Shown in pieces: positions 1 to 8,559 of a stretch of DNA of 64,000 nt. The notes under the pieces are model-generated. The model had not been told where the DNA came from and did no database searches. It was given only the letters and a program-made list of their open reading frames with translations. The DNA comes from CAWEFA01 sp963851385 (lineage in GTDB: Bacteria > Bacteroidota > Bacteroidia > Bacteroidales > DTGW01): NCBI GenBank assembly GCA_963851385.1, contig CAWKPE010000021.1, positions 154,184 through 218,183 of the forward strand, in the 5' to 3' direction. Position numbers and translations under genes: made by a program. Position 1 is the first letter of the stretch. Each line of letters begins with the position of its first letter.

Positions 1-1525
1 AATCTTTAGGGAATTCTGTATTTTTCAATTCATTGAATTGTTCTGTAGTGAGTAATTTTGCTTTTACTGATGTCTTGAATTCATTGATAACATTTTCACA
101 ACCTGTATAATTTCCGGTTTCTACATAACTTTTAGCAAGCCTGAGAGCATATCTTCCTTCATCTTTTGCAGAGTTAAACAATTCTTCAAGTAAAGGAATA
201 GCTTTCTGATGCCTGTTTGAACCAATAAATATTCTCACTAAATTATATTTAGATTCTTCTTCGGCCTTATGGGCTGCTAACTTTTTATCCGGACCTGGAT
301 CCTCGATATAACCAAGATCGATTAACTGCTGCAAAGCTTTTTGTGCCTCAACGGGATCGATTTGCTGGTCATCAGGATGCATTCCACATTCTCCGGGAAC
401 ATTCTCCCACGAATCAATCACATCAAATGAAACCGGTTTTTCAAATATTTGAAGAAGTGGAATTCCATCCATATCCTTGCCAACTGGAAGGCCAAACAAT
501 GTAAGGACGGTAGGAGTAATATTGAGTAAAGAAGCTCCGTAAATGATTTCGTCTTTTTTAATATTTGGTCCTTTGATACAAATAATTCCCTGGTTACGAT
601 GCTGAAAAGCTGGTCCAGCAGGTTCGTCCGGAATTACTTGCGGACGAAGATGATCAGAATGAAAGCCATGGTCTGAAATGAGCACAACGGTTGTATCTTC
701 TCCTGCTGCAGCTAACAGGTATTCAAGCATCATATCATGATACCGGTAGGCGGAAGTGACAACATCTTTGTAAAGCTCAAAATCTTCTTCTGAAACATGA
801 TCCATTTTTGGCGGATGATAATTCATAAAACCATGGCAAAAATGATCGATAGCATCGAAGTAAACACCAATAAAATCCCATTCTGCATTATCTATAATCC
901 ATGTAGCTGCAGCTTGTATGCTTGAAGCCTCTGAAAGAATTTTAGCAACATTATAAAGCCGTTTATCTTTTTCCTGGTCAATTTTTGCAGCAAGCGGTAC
1001 AAAAGGCAAAAGAAACTCGTCAGTAAGTTCCTCCGGATGAACACGAAGGTGTTTGAACAACCCAGTCAGATTTTCCGGATGAACTGTATCAGTCGCAATG
1101 CTCCACTGTTCCTGCGATGCTGTAACATGATGATAATGGTTTGAGATCATGATTCCATTAATCGGTTCTGCAGGATGTGAAGGCCACCATCCAATGACGT
1201 GTGATTTCAAATTGTTTTGTGTAAGAATATTCCAAAGAGCTTTTACTTTCCTGCTTGTTGAACTTACCGGTCTGACTCCTGTACCTGAAGGATCCGGTTC
1301 TATAAATCCCAGAATACCGTGTTTATCTCCCAGTTTTCCTGTAGCTATTGATGTCCATAAAATAGGAGAGAAGGGAGGTTCAAGGGTAGATAGATTGCCC
1401 ATAACTCCTTTGTTAATCAATGATTCCATTGCCGGCATCATTCCTTTATCAATAAGATCATTGATAATCTTCCAATCAGCTGCATCCCATCCAATAAGAA
1501 GAACTTTTTTTGCTAATCGCTGCAT
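1..1525 (-). CDS. Alkaline-phosphatase-superfamily phosphodiesterase with C-terminal helical repeats (3' end outside window)
   Basis: I translated this from the reverse strand. It opens with MQRLAKKVLLIGWDAADWK and stays open to base 1, so its C-terminus lies outside the window. The N-terminal GWDAADW (metal-binding Asp), the PFSPILWTSIATGKLGDKHG block (nucleophile region), DHFCHGFM and LISDHGFHSDH (metal ligands) match the type I phosphodiesterase/nucleotide pyrophosphatase family (PF01663). After about residue 380 the sequence becomes Ala/Leu-rich and helical (for example LVRIFIGSNRHQKAIPLLEE), which looks like TPR repeats. There is no obvious signal peptide, so it is probably cytoplasmic. 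The substrate cannot be told from sequence. A 60-aa gene ends 4 bp upstream, so the two probably share a transcript. Confidence 0.85.
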   Translation of the reverse strand, partial: MQRLAKKVLLIGWDAADWKIINDLIDKGMMPAMESLINKGVMGNLSTLEPPFSPILWTSIATGKLGDKHGILGFIEPDPSGTGVRPVSSTSRKVKALWNILTQNNLKSHVIGWWPSHPAEPINGIMISNHYHHVTASQEQWSIATDTVHPENLTGLFKHLRVHPEELTDEFLLPFVPLAAKIDQEKDKRLYNVAKILSEASSIQAAATWIIDNAEWDFIGVYFDAIDHFCHGFMNYHPPKMDHVSEEDFELYKDVVTSAYRYHDMMLEYLLAAAGEDTTVVLISDHGFHSDHLRPQVIPDEPAGPAFQHRNQGIICIKGPNIKKDEIIYGASLLNITPTVLTLFGLPVGKDMDGIPLLQIFEKPVSFDVIDSWENVPGECGMHPDDQQIDPVEAQKALQQLIDLGYIEDPGPDKKLAAHKAEEESKYNLVRIFIGSNRHQKAIPLLEELFNSAKDEGRYALRLAKSYVETGNYTGCENVINEFKTSVKAKLLTTEQFNELKNTEFPKD

Positions 1526-1529
1526 CTAG

Positions 1530-1712
1530 TTATTCTTTACTTTTATTTTTCTTTTTTCTCCAGGCAATAAGTCCTTTATAACCGATTGCCAGTAATCCCA
1601 AAGCTCCTTTTACAGGAATATCCATTTTTTCTCCTGTTTCCAGATTGAAATCGTATTGTTTTAAATACAATTCTTTTAAGATTGATTCTGAATCAGTAAA
1701 TTTTTGGTACAT
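1530..1712 (-). CDS. Small hypothetical protein, 60 aa
   Basis: This encodes a 60-residue protein with an acidic/polar N-terminal half, a short hydrophobic stretch (VKGALGLLAIGYKGLIAW) and a very basic tail (RKKKNKSKE). I do not recognise a family. Its stop lies 4 bp before the start of the phosphodiesterase gene on the same strand, which suggests co-transcription. The hydrophobic stretch is too short and too Gly-rich to be confident of a membrane span. No function is assigned. Confidence 0.5.
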   Translation of the reverse strand: MYQKFTDSESILKELYLKQYDFNLETGEKMDIPVKGALGLLAIGYKGLIAWRKKKNKSKE

Positions 1713-1786
1713 ATTGTATTTTATTAATATTCTTCATCTTTTTGCCAGATAAAAATAGTAATTAAAATTTTTATAAATTTTCTTTT

Positions 1787-1804
1787 TTTCTGCAAACGTT
1801 TGAA
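1787..1804 (+). promoter_or_regulatory. LacI-type operator, site 1
   Basis: A perfect palindrome CAAACGTTTG lies at 1793-1802 within TTTCTGCAAACGTTTGAA. The central CG and AAACG half-sites are typical of LacI/PurR-family operators. The same 18 bp recur in the same orientation relative to the gene upstream of the T9SS amylase, and with two changes upstream of susC. A LacI-family gene lies in the locus at 13480. The site is about 150 bp before the transporter start codon. Confidence 0.7.
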
Positions 1805-1894
1805 CTCTGTTTTATAAATATATTTTTACACGCTTTTAAGGAGTTTTGACTCATCTATTCGTTTTCTATTGTTCAAATGAATCTTTAATAAGCT

Positions 1895-1902
1895 TAAATT
1901 TG
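1895..1902 (+). promoter_or_regulatory. Bacteroidota -7 element (TAAATTTG) before the transporter gene
   Basis: TAAATTTG fits the Bacteroidota TAnnTTTG -7 consensus and sits 53 bp before the ATG of the MFS gene. I see no good -33 TTTG at the usual spacing. The element starts exactly 93 nt after the end of operator site 1, the same spacing as at susC. A weak -33 with an upstream operator would fit an activator-dependent promoter, but that is inference. Confidence 0.45.
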
Positions 1903-1954
1903 AGTATATTCTAAATATTATAGTTTTAAATTACAGTTATTAAAAGACTTTAAA

Positions 1955-3298
1955 ATGAAGCAAAAGCCTTTACTTTCTTTCTGGCAAATCTGGAACATGA
2001 GTTTTGGATTTTTAGGAATTCAATTTGGCTGGGGATTACAAATGGCCAATATGAGCGCAATATACACCTATTTGGGCGCCAAAGCTTCAGATATTGCAAT
2101 ATTATGGTTGGCTGCACCCGTTACAGGTATACTTATCCAGCCAATAATAGGTCAGGCTAGTGATCGTATATGGACCCGACTGGGCCGTAGGCGACCTTTT
2201 ATCTTAGGTGGAGCAATTTTGGCATCCGCTGCATTGCTTATAATGCCTAATTCTCCCTCAATATGGATAGCTGCAGGATTATTGTGGGTGCTTGATGGCA
2301 CTATCAATGCAAGTATGCAGCCATTTCGTGCTTTGGTTGCAGATAATCTGCCAGAAGAACAAAATTCTAAAGGATTCGCGATTCAATCACTGTTTATCGG
2401 ATTAGGCGGAACTATTGCGTCAGCAATGCCCTGGATGATGACAAACTGGTTTGGTGTAGCCGCTGAAGGTGCTGGTAAAGGTCATATACCCTTTTCAGTT
2501 AAGCTTTCTTTTTATGTTGGTGCAGTTGCTTTTATGGGAGCTGTATTGTGGACTATTTTCTTTTCAAATGAATATCCGCCTGAAGATTCGGAATTGAATG
2601 AAAGAAAAAATAAAAAATTTGATTGGACACTGGGTTTGAGCGATATTTTCAAACTTGTGTTAAAATTGCCCAGGCGTATGTGGGAACTCGGATTGGTTCA
2701 GTTTTTTACCTGGATTGGTATGTTCTGTCTTTGGGTATATTTTCTGCCAGCTATAGCAAAAGATATTTTTAAAGCTACTGAAGGAACTGTCCAAATGGAA
2801 GCTGCTGGATCATGGGCAGGGTTCTGTTTTGCAATATATAATGCTGTCTGTTTTGCATTTTCATTTGTTCTGATCTGGGTTACGAAATATACTGGACCAA
2901 AATTAATGCATACTATCTGCCTTGCTATTGGAGCAACAGGATTTATTATGGTACCTTTTTTTAATAGTCAATATTATCTTTTAATTTCTATGACAGCAAT
3001 TGGAATTGCATGGTCAAGTATTTTATCGATGCCTTATGCAATGCTGACATCATCTTTACCTTCAGATAAAATTGGTGTTATGATGGGAATGTTTAATCTT
3101 TTTATTGTTATCCCTCAAATAATTGCCTCCAGTCTTTTGGGATTTGCGATGAAAATCGTCTTACACAACGAACCGATGAATGCAATTTTATTGGGAGGTA
3201 TCAGCATGGGGTTTGCGGCAATCTTAACATATTTTGTGGTTAGTTATACTAAACCATATGGAAAACTTGATATTAAAGCAGGTAATGCTGGACATTAA
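1955..3298 (+). CDS. MFS (SLC45/GPH-like) maltose/maltodextrin transporter
   Basis: This 447-aa protein has about 12 hydrophobic segments. The signature loop GQASDRIWTRLGRRRPF (residues 66-82) between TM2 and TM3 is characteristic of SLC45/sucrose-type and related sugar:cation symporters of the major facilitator superfamily. It should sit in the inner membrane and import a disaccharide or short maltodextrin. The next genes are beta-phosphoglucomutase and GH65 maltose phosphorylase, which points to maltose as the substrate. It is the first gene of a plus-strand operon running at least to 6321, and an operator and a -7 element lie directly upstream. Substrate specificity is inferred from context only. 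Confidence 0.88.
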   Translation: MKQKPLLSFWQIWNMSFGFLGIQFGWGLQMANMSAIYTYLGAKASDIAILWLAAPVTGILIQPIIGQASDRIWTRLGRRRPFILGGAILASAALLIMPNSPSIWIAAGLLWVLDGTINASMQPFRALVADNLPEEQNSKGFAIQSLFIGLGGTIASAMPWMMTNWFGVAAEGAGKGHIPFSVKLSFYVGAVAFMGAVLWTIFFSNEYPPEDSELNERKNKKFDWTLGLSDIFKLVLKLPRRMWELGLVQFFTWIGMFCLWVYFLPAIAKDIFKATEGTVQMEAAGSWAGFCFAIYNAVCFAFSFVLIWVTKYTGPKLMHTICLAIGATGFIMVPFFNSQYYLLISMTAIGIAWSSILSMPYAMLTSSLPSDKIGVMMGMFNLFIVIPQIIASSLLGFAMKIVLHNEPMNAILLGGISMGFAAILTYFVVSYTKPYGKLDIKAGNAGH

Positions 3299-3327
3299 AA
3301 TGGAGATAATTTAATGCGAGTTTTGGT

Positions 3328-3972
3328 ATGATTAAAGCTTGTATATTTGATCTTGACGGGGTTATAGTTGATACAGCTAAATATCATTATTTGGCCTGGA
3401 AAAAACTTGCCAAAGGTTTGGGTTTTGAATTTACTGAGCACCACAATGAACGTTTAAAAGGAGTGAGCCGGATGGATTCTCTTAAAATACTTCTTTCAAT
3501 TGGAGGAATAGAAAAGAATGAACAGGAGATGGAAGTTTTAGCTTCCGTAAAAAATCAATGGTATGTAGAATATATTTCACAGTTAACTCCAGCAGAAATA
3601 TTACCCGGTACTTTTGAAATTTTGGACTTTCTGAATAAACACAATATATTAGTTGCGGTAGGTTCATCAAGCAGAAATGCAAGGACAATATTAAAATGTA
3701 TTGGACTTGAGAAAGCATTTGGAAGCATAGTCGATGGAATCCGGCTTTCAAAAGCTAAACCAGATCCGGAAGTATTCACTAAAGCTGCTGATGATCTTGG
3801 TGTAAATTATTCTGAGTGTATAGTATTTGAAGATGCTTTCACCGGAATAGAAGCTGCTAAGAACGCCGGAATGAAAGCGATCGGTATTGGGGAACCAGAT
3901 GTATTAAATCAGGCAGACATGGTAGTTCCTTCACTTGATAAACTTGATTTTAACAAGTTGTTTAAACTTTAA
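3328..3972 (+). CDS. pgmB: Beta-phosphoglucomutase
   Basis: This 214-aa protein belongs to the HAD superfamily. The catalytic FDLDGVIVDTAKYH motif has the nucleophile Asp8 and the acid/base Asp10. The VGSSSRNA motif II region and the KAKPDPEVF and FEDAFTGIEAA motif III/IV blocks are also present. The TAKYHYLAWKKLA cap start and overall length are typical of beta-PGM. The enzyme converts beta-glucose 1-phosphate, released by maltose phosphorylase, into glucose 6-phosphate in the cytoplasm. It sits 29 bp after the transporter and 18 bp before the GH65 gene, so the three are surely one operon. The identification is firm because motif and context agree. Confidence 0.93.
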   Translation: MIKACIFDLDGVIVDTAKYHYLAWKKLAKGLGFEFTEHHNERLKGVSRMDSLKILLSIGGIEKNEQEMEVLASVKNQWYVEYISQLTPAEILPGTFEILDFLNKHNILVAVGSSSRNARTILKCIGLEKAFGSIVDGIRLSKAKPDPEVFTKAADDLGVNYSECIVFEDAFTGIEAAKNAGMKAIGIGEPDVLNQADMVVPSLDKLDFNKLFKL

Positions 3973-3990
3973 AATGAATTAATAAAAATA

Positions 3991-5436
3991 TTGATGAAAC
4001 AATATCTCAAAGTTGATCCATGGTGCATCATTGAAGAAGGTTTTGATCCAAAAAATGTCAAAGCTTCGGAAAGTATTTTTAGTCTTGGTAATGGCAAGAT
4101 GGGACAGCGGGCTAATTTCGAAGAACAATATTCCGGATTCACTTTGCAGGGAAATTACTTTGCAGGTATTTTTTATCCGGATAAAACCAAAGTTGGTTGG
4201 TGGAAAAATGGATATCCTGAATATTTTGGTAAAATGATTAATGCTGTAAACTGGATAGGCATTGATATTTTTGTTGATAATGAACCATTGAATTTGGCAA
4301 AATGCAAAGTTAGCCAGTTTAAGCGGGAGTTAAATATGCATGAAGGAACACTTAATCGTTCATTCTATGCTGAATTAAGCTCCGGTAAATCAATTTTCGT
4401 GCAAACCAAACGCTTTATCAGTATTGCGAATACAAAAACTGCAGCTATTTCTTATAATGTGTCTCCTGTTAATTTCAATGGTACTTTAACTTTTGTTCCG
4501 TACATCGACGGTGATATTATGAACAGTGATTCGAATTATAAAGAAAAATTCTGGGTAGAAGTTGAAAAAACATCGCATGAGGGAATGTCATTGCTTCAGT
4601 CCAAGACTAAGAAACTTGATTTTCAAGTTTGTTCTGGTATGAAAAATGTTTTTTACAATGGAAAAAAGAAACTAAATATTAATGCTGAAATTATATCAAA
4701 AGAAAAGTATATAGCCGAAAAATATGTTATCAGCGCAAAACAGAATGAAAATATAACTCTTTTTAAATATGTCTCGAACGTCACTTCTCTTGATTTTGAA
4801 ATTGAAGTGATGAAAAATGAAGTTCTGGAAACTTTAGAAATTATTGAGAAAGAAGGCTTTGACAACCTATATAAATCGCACAAAAAAGCCTGGGAACAAA
4901 AATGGGAAAAATGTGACATTCTTATTGAAGGTGATGACAGTGCGCAACAAGGAATTCGTTTTAATATTTTCCAGCTTAATCAGACTTATACGGGTGATGA
5001 TGAGCGATTAAATATAGGACCAAAAGGATTTACCGGTGAGAAATATGGCGGAAGCACATATTGGGACACTGAAGCATTTTGTTTGCCTTTTTATTTAAAC
5101 ACTGCTGATCAAAAAGTTGCCAGAAATTTACTTTTGTATCGTTACCGTCACTTGCCAAAGGCAATTGAAAACGCGATAAAACTTGGATATACAGGTGGTG
5201 CTGCTTTATATCCTATGGTTACAATGAACGGTGAGGAATGTCATAATGAATGGGAAATTACTTTTGAAGAAATTCATCGCAATGGAGCTATTGCATATGC
5301 CATCTACAATTATATTAAACATACTGATGATGAAGAATATTTAGCCAAATATGGTCTTGAAGTTTTAATAGCATTATCGCGTTTTTGGAGCCAGCGCGCA
5401 ACTTTTTCTGAAATAAAACAGAAGTATGTAATTTAG
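3991..5436 (+). CDS. mapA: Maltose phosphorylase (GH65), 5' fragment ending in a frameshift
   Basis: This is the N-terminal 481 residues of a GH65 glycoside phosphorylase. The family block ECHNEWEITFEEIHRN (from about residue 416) holds the general-acid Glu. The N-terminal beta-sandwich and most of the (alpha/alpha)6 barrel are present. The frame stops at TAG 5434-5436 just after KYVI. One missing T in ATTTAGGC restores KYVILGVTGPNEYENNVNNNWYTN, the expected family sequence, in the next frame. A second indel near 5604 returns to the original frame. The full gene (3991-6321) would encode 777 codons, normal for maltose phosphorylase. The enzyme splits maltose with phosphate into glucose and beta-glucose 1-phosphate, the substrate of the neighbouring pgmB. 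Confidence 0.85.
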   Translation: MMKQYLKVDPWCIIEEGFDPKNVKASESIFSLGNGKMGQRANFEEQYSGFTLQGNYFAGIFYPDKTKVGWWKNGYPEYFGKMINAVNWIGIDIFVDNEPLNLAKCKVSQFKRELNMHEGTLNRSFYAELSSGKSIFVQTKRFISIANTKTAAISYNVSPVNFNGTLTFVPYIDGDIMNSDSNYKEKFWVEVEKTSHEGMSLLQSKTKKLDFQVCSGMKNVFYNGKKKLNINAEIISKEKYIAEKYVISAKQNENITLFKYVSNVTSLDFEIEVMKNEVLETLEIIEKEGFDNLYKSHKKAWEQKWEKCDILIEGDDSAQQGIRFNIFQLNQTYTGDDERLNIGPKGFTGEKYGGSTYWDTEAFCLPFYLNTADQKVARNLLLYRYRHLPKAIENAIKLGYTGGAALYPMVTMNGEECHNEWEITFEEIHRNGAIAYAIYNYIKHTDDEEYLAKYGLEVLIALSRFWSQRATFSEIKQKYVI

Positions 5437-5640
5437 GCGTTACAGGTCCGAATGAATATGAAAATAATGTTAATAATAACTGGTATACAAACTTTATAGC
5501 TTCCTGGACTTTAAAATATACCCTTGAAGTTATGGAAATTGTTAAAGAAAAATATTTGAATGATTATAATAGAATACTAGATAAAGTAAAATTTAAATTA
5601 GACTGATGAAACAAGCAAATGGAAAGAAGTTGCAGAAAAA

Positions 5641-6321
5641 ATGTTTTTCCAGAAAATTGAGGGTACAAATATTTATCTTCAGCAGGAAGGATATCTGGAT
5701 AAAGAACAAATTAATGCAAATGATATTCCTGCAAAAGAACGTCCTATAAATCAGCATTGGTCATGGGATAGAATACTTCGCTCGGTATTTATTAAGCAGG
5801 CTGATGTTTTACAAGGCATGTATTTCTTTATAAATGATTTTCCTGTTAAAGTAATCCGGGAAAATTTCGATTTTTATGAACCTAAAACAGTACATGAATC
5901 ATCCCTATCGCCATGCATACATAGTGTAATGGCTTCGCATATCGGCGAAATAGATAAAGCTTATGAGCTCTATTTACGCACTTCCAGGCTTGATTTGGAT
6001 GATTACAATAACGAAGTTGACGAAGGCTTACATATTACCTCAATGGCCGGAACATGGCTTTCAATTGTTGAAGGATTTGCCCGTAAAAGAATTATCAATG
6101 GAATACTTAGTTTTGATCCTTTGATACCTCCGAAATGGAGCAGCTATTCTTTTAAAATTCAATATCAGGGTCACATAATGGAAATTATTGTGCAAAAAGA
6201 TGAAGTAAAAATCTGGAACCATCACGATATACCAATTAATATTTTACTCTTTGGATCGCCTTTTACAATAGGACCTAAAAATGTACTGCGATATCAAAAA
6301 AATAAAAAAGTAACATTGTAA
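5641..6321 (+). CDS. mapA: Maltose phosphorylase (GH65), 3' fragment
   Basis: This is the C-terminal 226 residues of the same GH65 gene, in the same frame as the 5' fragment. It includes the late barrel helices (the RPINQHWSWDRILRS and YEPKTVHESSLSPCIHS regions) and the C-terminal beta domain ending in PFTIGPKNV. Reading from the 5605 codon with one T removed gives DETSKWKEVAEKM directly before the first Met, so the real coding sequence reaches further upstream than this start. The roughly 170 bp between the fragments are coding in a third frame. As an independent protein it would lack the catalytic Glu and should be inactive. Confidence 0.8.
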   Translation: MFFQKIEGTNIYLQQEGYLDKEQINANDIPAKERPINQHWSWDRILRSVFIKQADVLQGMYFFINDFPVKVIRENFDFYEPKTVHESSLSPCIHSVMASHIGEIDKAYELYLRTSRLDLDDYNNEVDEGLHITSMAGTWLSIVEGFARKRIINGILSFDPLIPPKWSSYSFKIQYQGHIMEIIVQKDEVKIWNHHDIPINILLFGSPFTIGPKNVLRYQKNKKVTL

Positions 6322-6526
6322 TTAGTGTAGATCAATTTTAGTGAGGGTATTAAAAACAGATTTCACTTAAAGTACGCTAAGTTTTTAAGTATGAACTCAA
6401 AGACTTTAATAATCTATTTTCATTTTATGGACTCTGCATGAAAAATTTTCAATCTTAAATTTTATAACAACTTCATTATTAATTAAAAAATCTTCTTATT
6501 AAAGGGAAACTTTATATCAATAAAAA

Positions 6527-8392
6527 ATGTTCAATAACTATATAAAAAACTTAACTTTAATTTGTTTAATATATTTTGTCATGAATATTGGTATTTCTGG
6601 AAATATTATTGTTGATAGGATTGAACCTATGAACTGGTGGGTGGGGATGAAGAACAATGAGCTTCAGTTGATGTTGCATGGTAAAAATATATCAAACACT
6701 AAGGTGAATATAGAATATCCTGGCGTCAAACTTACAAGTATTGAAAAATCTGATAATCCAAATTACCTTTTTGTAAATTTAAAAATCGGACCTGAGACAA
6801 AGGCAGGACAAATAAATATTTCATTGTCAAAATCTGGAGGAATTGATACAATTATTAAATATCCATTGCTTTCACGTCCAACAGATAAAATTAGGCAACA
6901 GGGATTTTCTTCAGGTGATGCAATTTATTTGATTACTCCTGATCGATTTGCCAATGGTGATACTTCTAATGATAATGTAAGAGGCTATCCGGATAAGGCC
7001 AACCGGAAAAAAACTAATTCCAGGCACGGCGGAGATATTAAAGGAATTATAAATCATTTGGATTATATTGAAAAACTTGGTTTTACTGCTATATGGATTA
7101 ATCCTCTTTTAGAGAATAATATGCCAAGCTACTCATATCATGGCTATTCTGTCACTGATTTTTATAAAATAGATCCTCGCTTTGGAAACAATGACGATTA
7201 TATTACTCTTGCACAAAAATGCCATGAGAGAGGGTTAAAACTGATAATGGACGTTGTGCTAAATCACTGCGGAAGTAAACATTGGTGGGCCGATGATTTA
7301 CCTTCAACTGACTGGTATCACAATTTTGGCACTTATTTCAGTACGAATTACAGGGCTTCTACTTTAATTGATCCTCACGCTTCCTATTTCGACAAAAATG
7401 AATTCAACAATGGCTGGTTTGATTTATCAATGCCGGATTTGAATCAACAAAATATATTTCTTGCAAAATATTTAATTCAAAATACTATCTGGTGGATTGA
7501 ATCCTCTGGAATAGATGGAATAAGGCTTGATACCCAGCCGTACTCCGACATGCAGTTTTTGGTTGACTGGATGCAGGCAATTAATAAAGAATATCCTGAA
7601 TTTACAGTTGTTGGTGAAGCATGGTTTCAGCACGAAGCTTTTACTGCCTGCTATCAAAAAAGTAATAAGCCTCTTTCGGGTTATCGTTCAGAAATATCAT
7701 GTGTTACAGATTTCCCACTTTGTTTTGCTTTGCAAACTGCTGTTAACGAAAAAGAAGGTTGGAGCGAAGGAATGCCAAAGATATATCATGTATTAGCACA
7801 GGATTTTTTGTACGGCAATCCAATGAACAACCTAATTTTCCTTGATAATCATGATTTATCTAGAATTTTCGAATACTTGAGAGGTGATTTTAGAAAATTC
7901 AAAATGTTGATGGGAATACTTGCGACAATGCGCGGAATTCCTCAGTTATATTATGGAACAGAAGTTCTGCTTCAGGGTGACAAATCCAAAGGTGACGGAT
8001 TTATTCGTAAAGATATGCCGGGTGGTTGGCCGGGAGATCACAAAAATACTTTTACAGGAGAGAACCTGAATAATGAGCAGAATCAAGCTCTTTATTATAC
8101 CCGAGCACTTTTTAACTGGAGAAAAAATAATGAGATAATCGCTAATGGGGCATTGAAGCAATTCCTGCCAAATGATGGATTGTATGTATATGCCAGGTAC
8201 AATGAAAAAGGAACTATATTGGTTTTGGTTAATAATAATGAAAGGCATTTAGTAAAATTCAATAGTAAGAGATATGCAGAGGTTTTACACAGTACAACTT
8301 CGGCAAGTGAAATTATCACGCATGATAAGATTATTCTGGATTCTTTGCAAGTTTCGCCAAAAACAACAGTAATACTTGAATTGGATAAATAA
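6527..8392 (+). CDS. GH13 neopullulanase/cyclomaltodextrinase-type amylase (SusA-like)
   Basis: This 621-aa protein has a hydrophobic N-terminus (LTLICLIYFVMNIGISG) that looks like a signal peptide, so it is probably periplasmic. Residues about 25-120 form a Cyc-maltodext_N-like beta domain (MNWWVGMKNNELQLML). The GH13 barrel follows with region I DVVLNH, region II GIRLDTQ (nucleophile Asp335), region III VVGEAW (acid/base Glu364) and region IV FLDNHD (Asp443). This set is typical of Bacteroides SusA, which cuts maltodextrins and pullulan inside the periplasm. It follows the maltose phosphorylase by 205 bp. Exact bond specificity cannot be read from the sequence. Confidence 0.88.
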   Translation: MFNNYIKNLTLICLIYFVMNIGISGNIIVDRIEPMNWWVGMKNNELQLMLHGKNISNTKVNIEYPGVKLTSIEKSDNPNYLFVNLKIGPETKAGQINISLSKSGGIDTIIKYPLLSRPTDKIRQQGFSSGDAIYLITPDRFANGDTSNDNVRGYPDKANRKKTNSRHGGDIKGIINHLDYIEKLGFTAIWINPLLENNMPSYSYHGYSVTDFYKIDPRFGNNDDYITLAQKCHERGLKLIMDVVLNHCGSKHWWADDLPSTDWYHNFGTYFSTNYRASTLIDPHASYFDKNEFNNGWFDLSMPDLNQQNIFLAKYLIQNTIWWIESSGIDGIRLDTQPYSDMQFLVDWMQAINKEYPEFTVVGEAWFQHEAFTACYQKSNKPLSGYRSEISCVTDFPLCFALQTAVNEKEGWSEGMPKIYHVLAQDFLYGNPMNNLIFLDNHDLSRIFEYLRGDFRKFKMLMGILATMRGIPQLYYGTEVLLQGDKSKGDGFIRKDMPGGWPGDHKNTFTGENLNNEQNQALYYTRALFNWRKNNEIIANGALKQFLPNDGLYVYARYNEKGTILVLVNNNERHLVKFNSKRYAEVLHSTTSASEIITHDKIILDSLQVSPKTTVILELDK

Positions 8393-8435
8393 TTTTTCTG
8401 ATTAATTAATTTTTATCAAAATAATTTTAATATGA

Positions 8436-8527
8436 AACCCACATGTTAAACAAGTTTAACACAAAGTCCGGATGAATAAAATCTCAACAGAGCTAATATT
8501 AAGTACTGAAAATGAGACATGTGGGTT
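8436..8527. repeat. 11-bp perfect inverted repeat between the two GH13 genes
   Basis: AACCCACATGT at 8436-8446 is repeated in inverse as ACATGTGGGTT at 8517-8527, with a 70-nt loop. It covers the ATG at 8512, one reason to prefer the later ATG at 8560 for the downstream gene. It could be a regulatory stem or the remains of a small mobile sequence. Confidence 0.6.
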
Positions 8528-8559
8528 CCATCCGACCTTTGAAATTTAATTTTATACGG

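Noticed and set aside
1149..1529. Plus-strand open frame of 126 codons opposite the phosphodiesterase
   Set aside because: It is the antisense of a clearly conserved phosphodiesterase frame.
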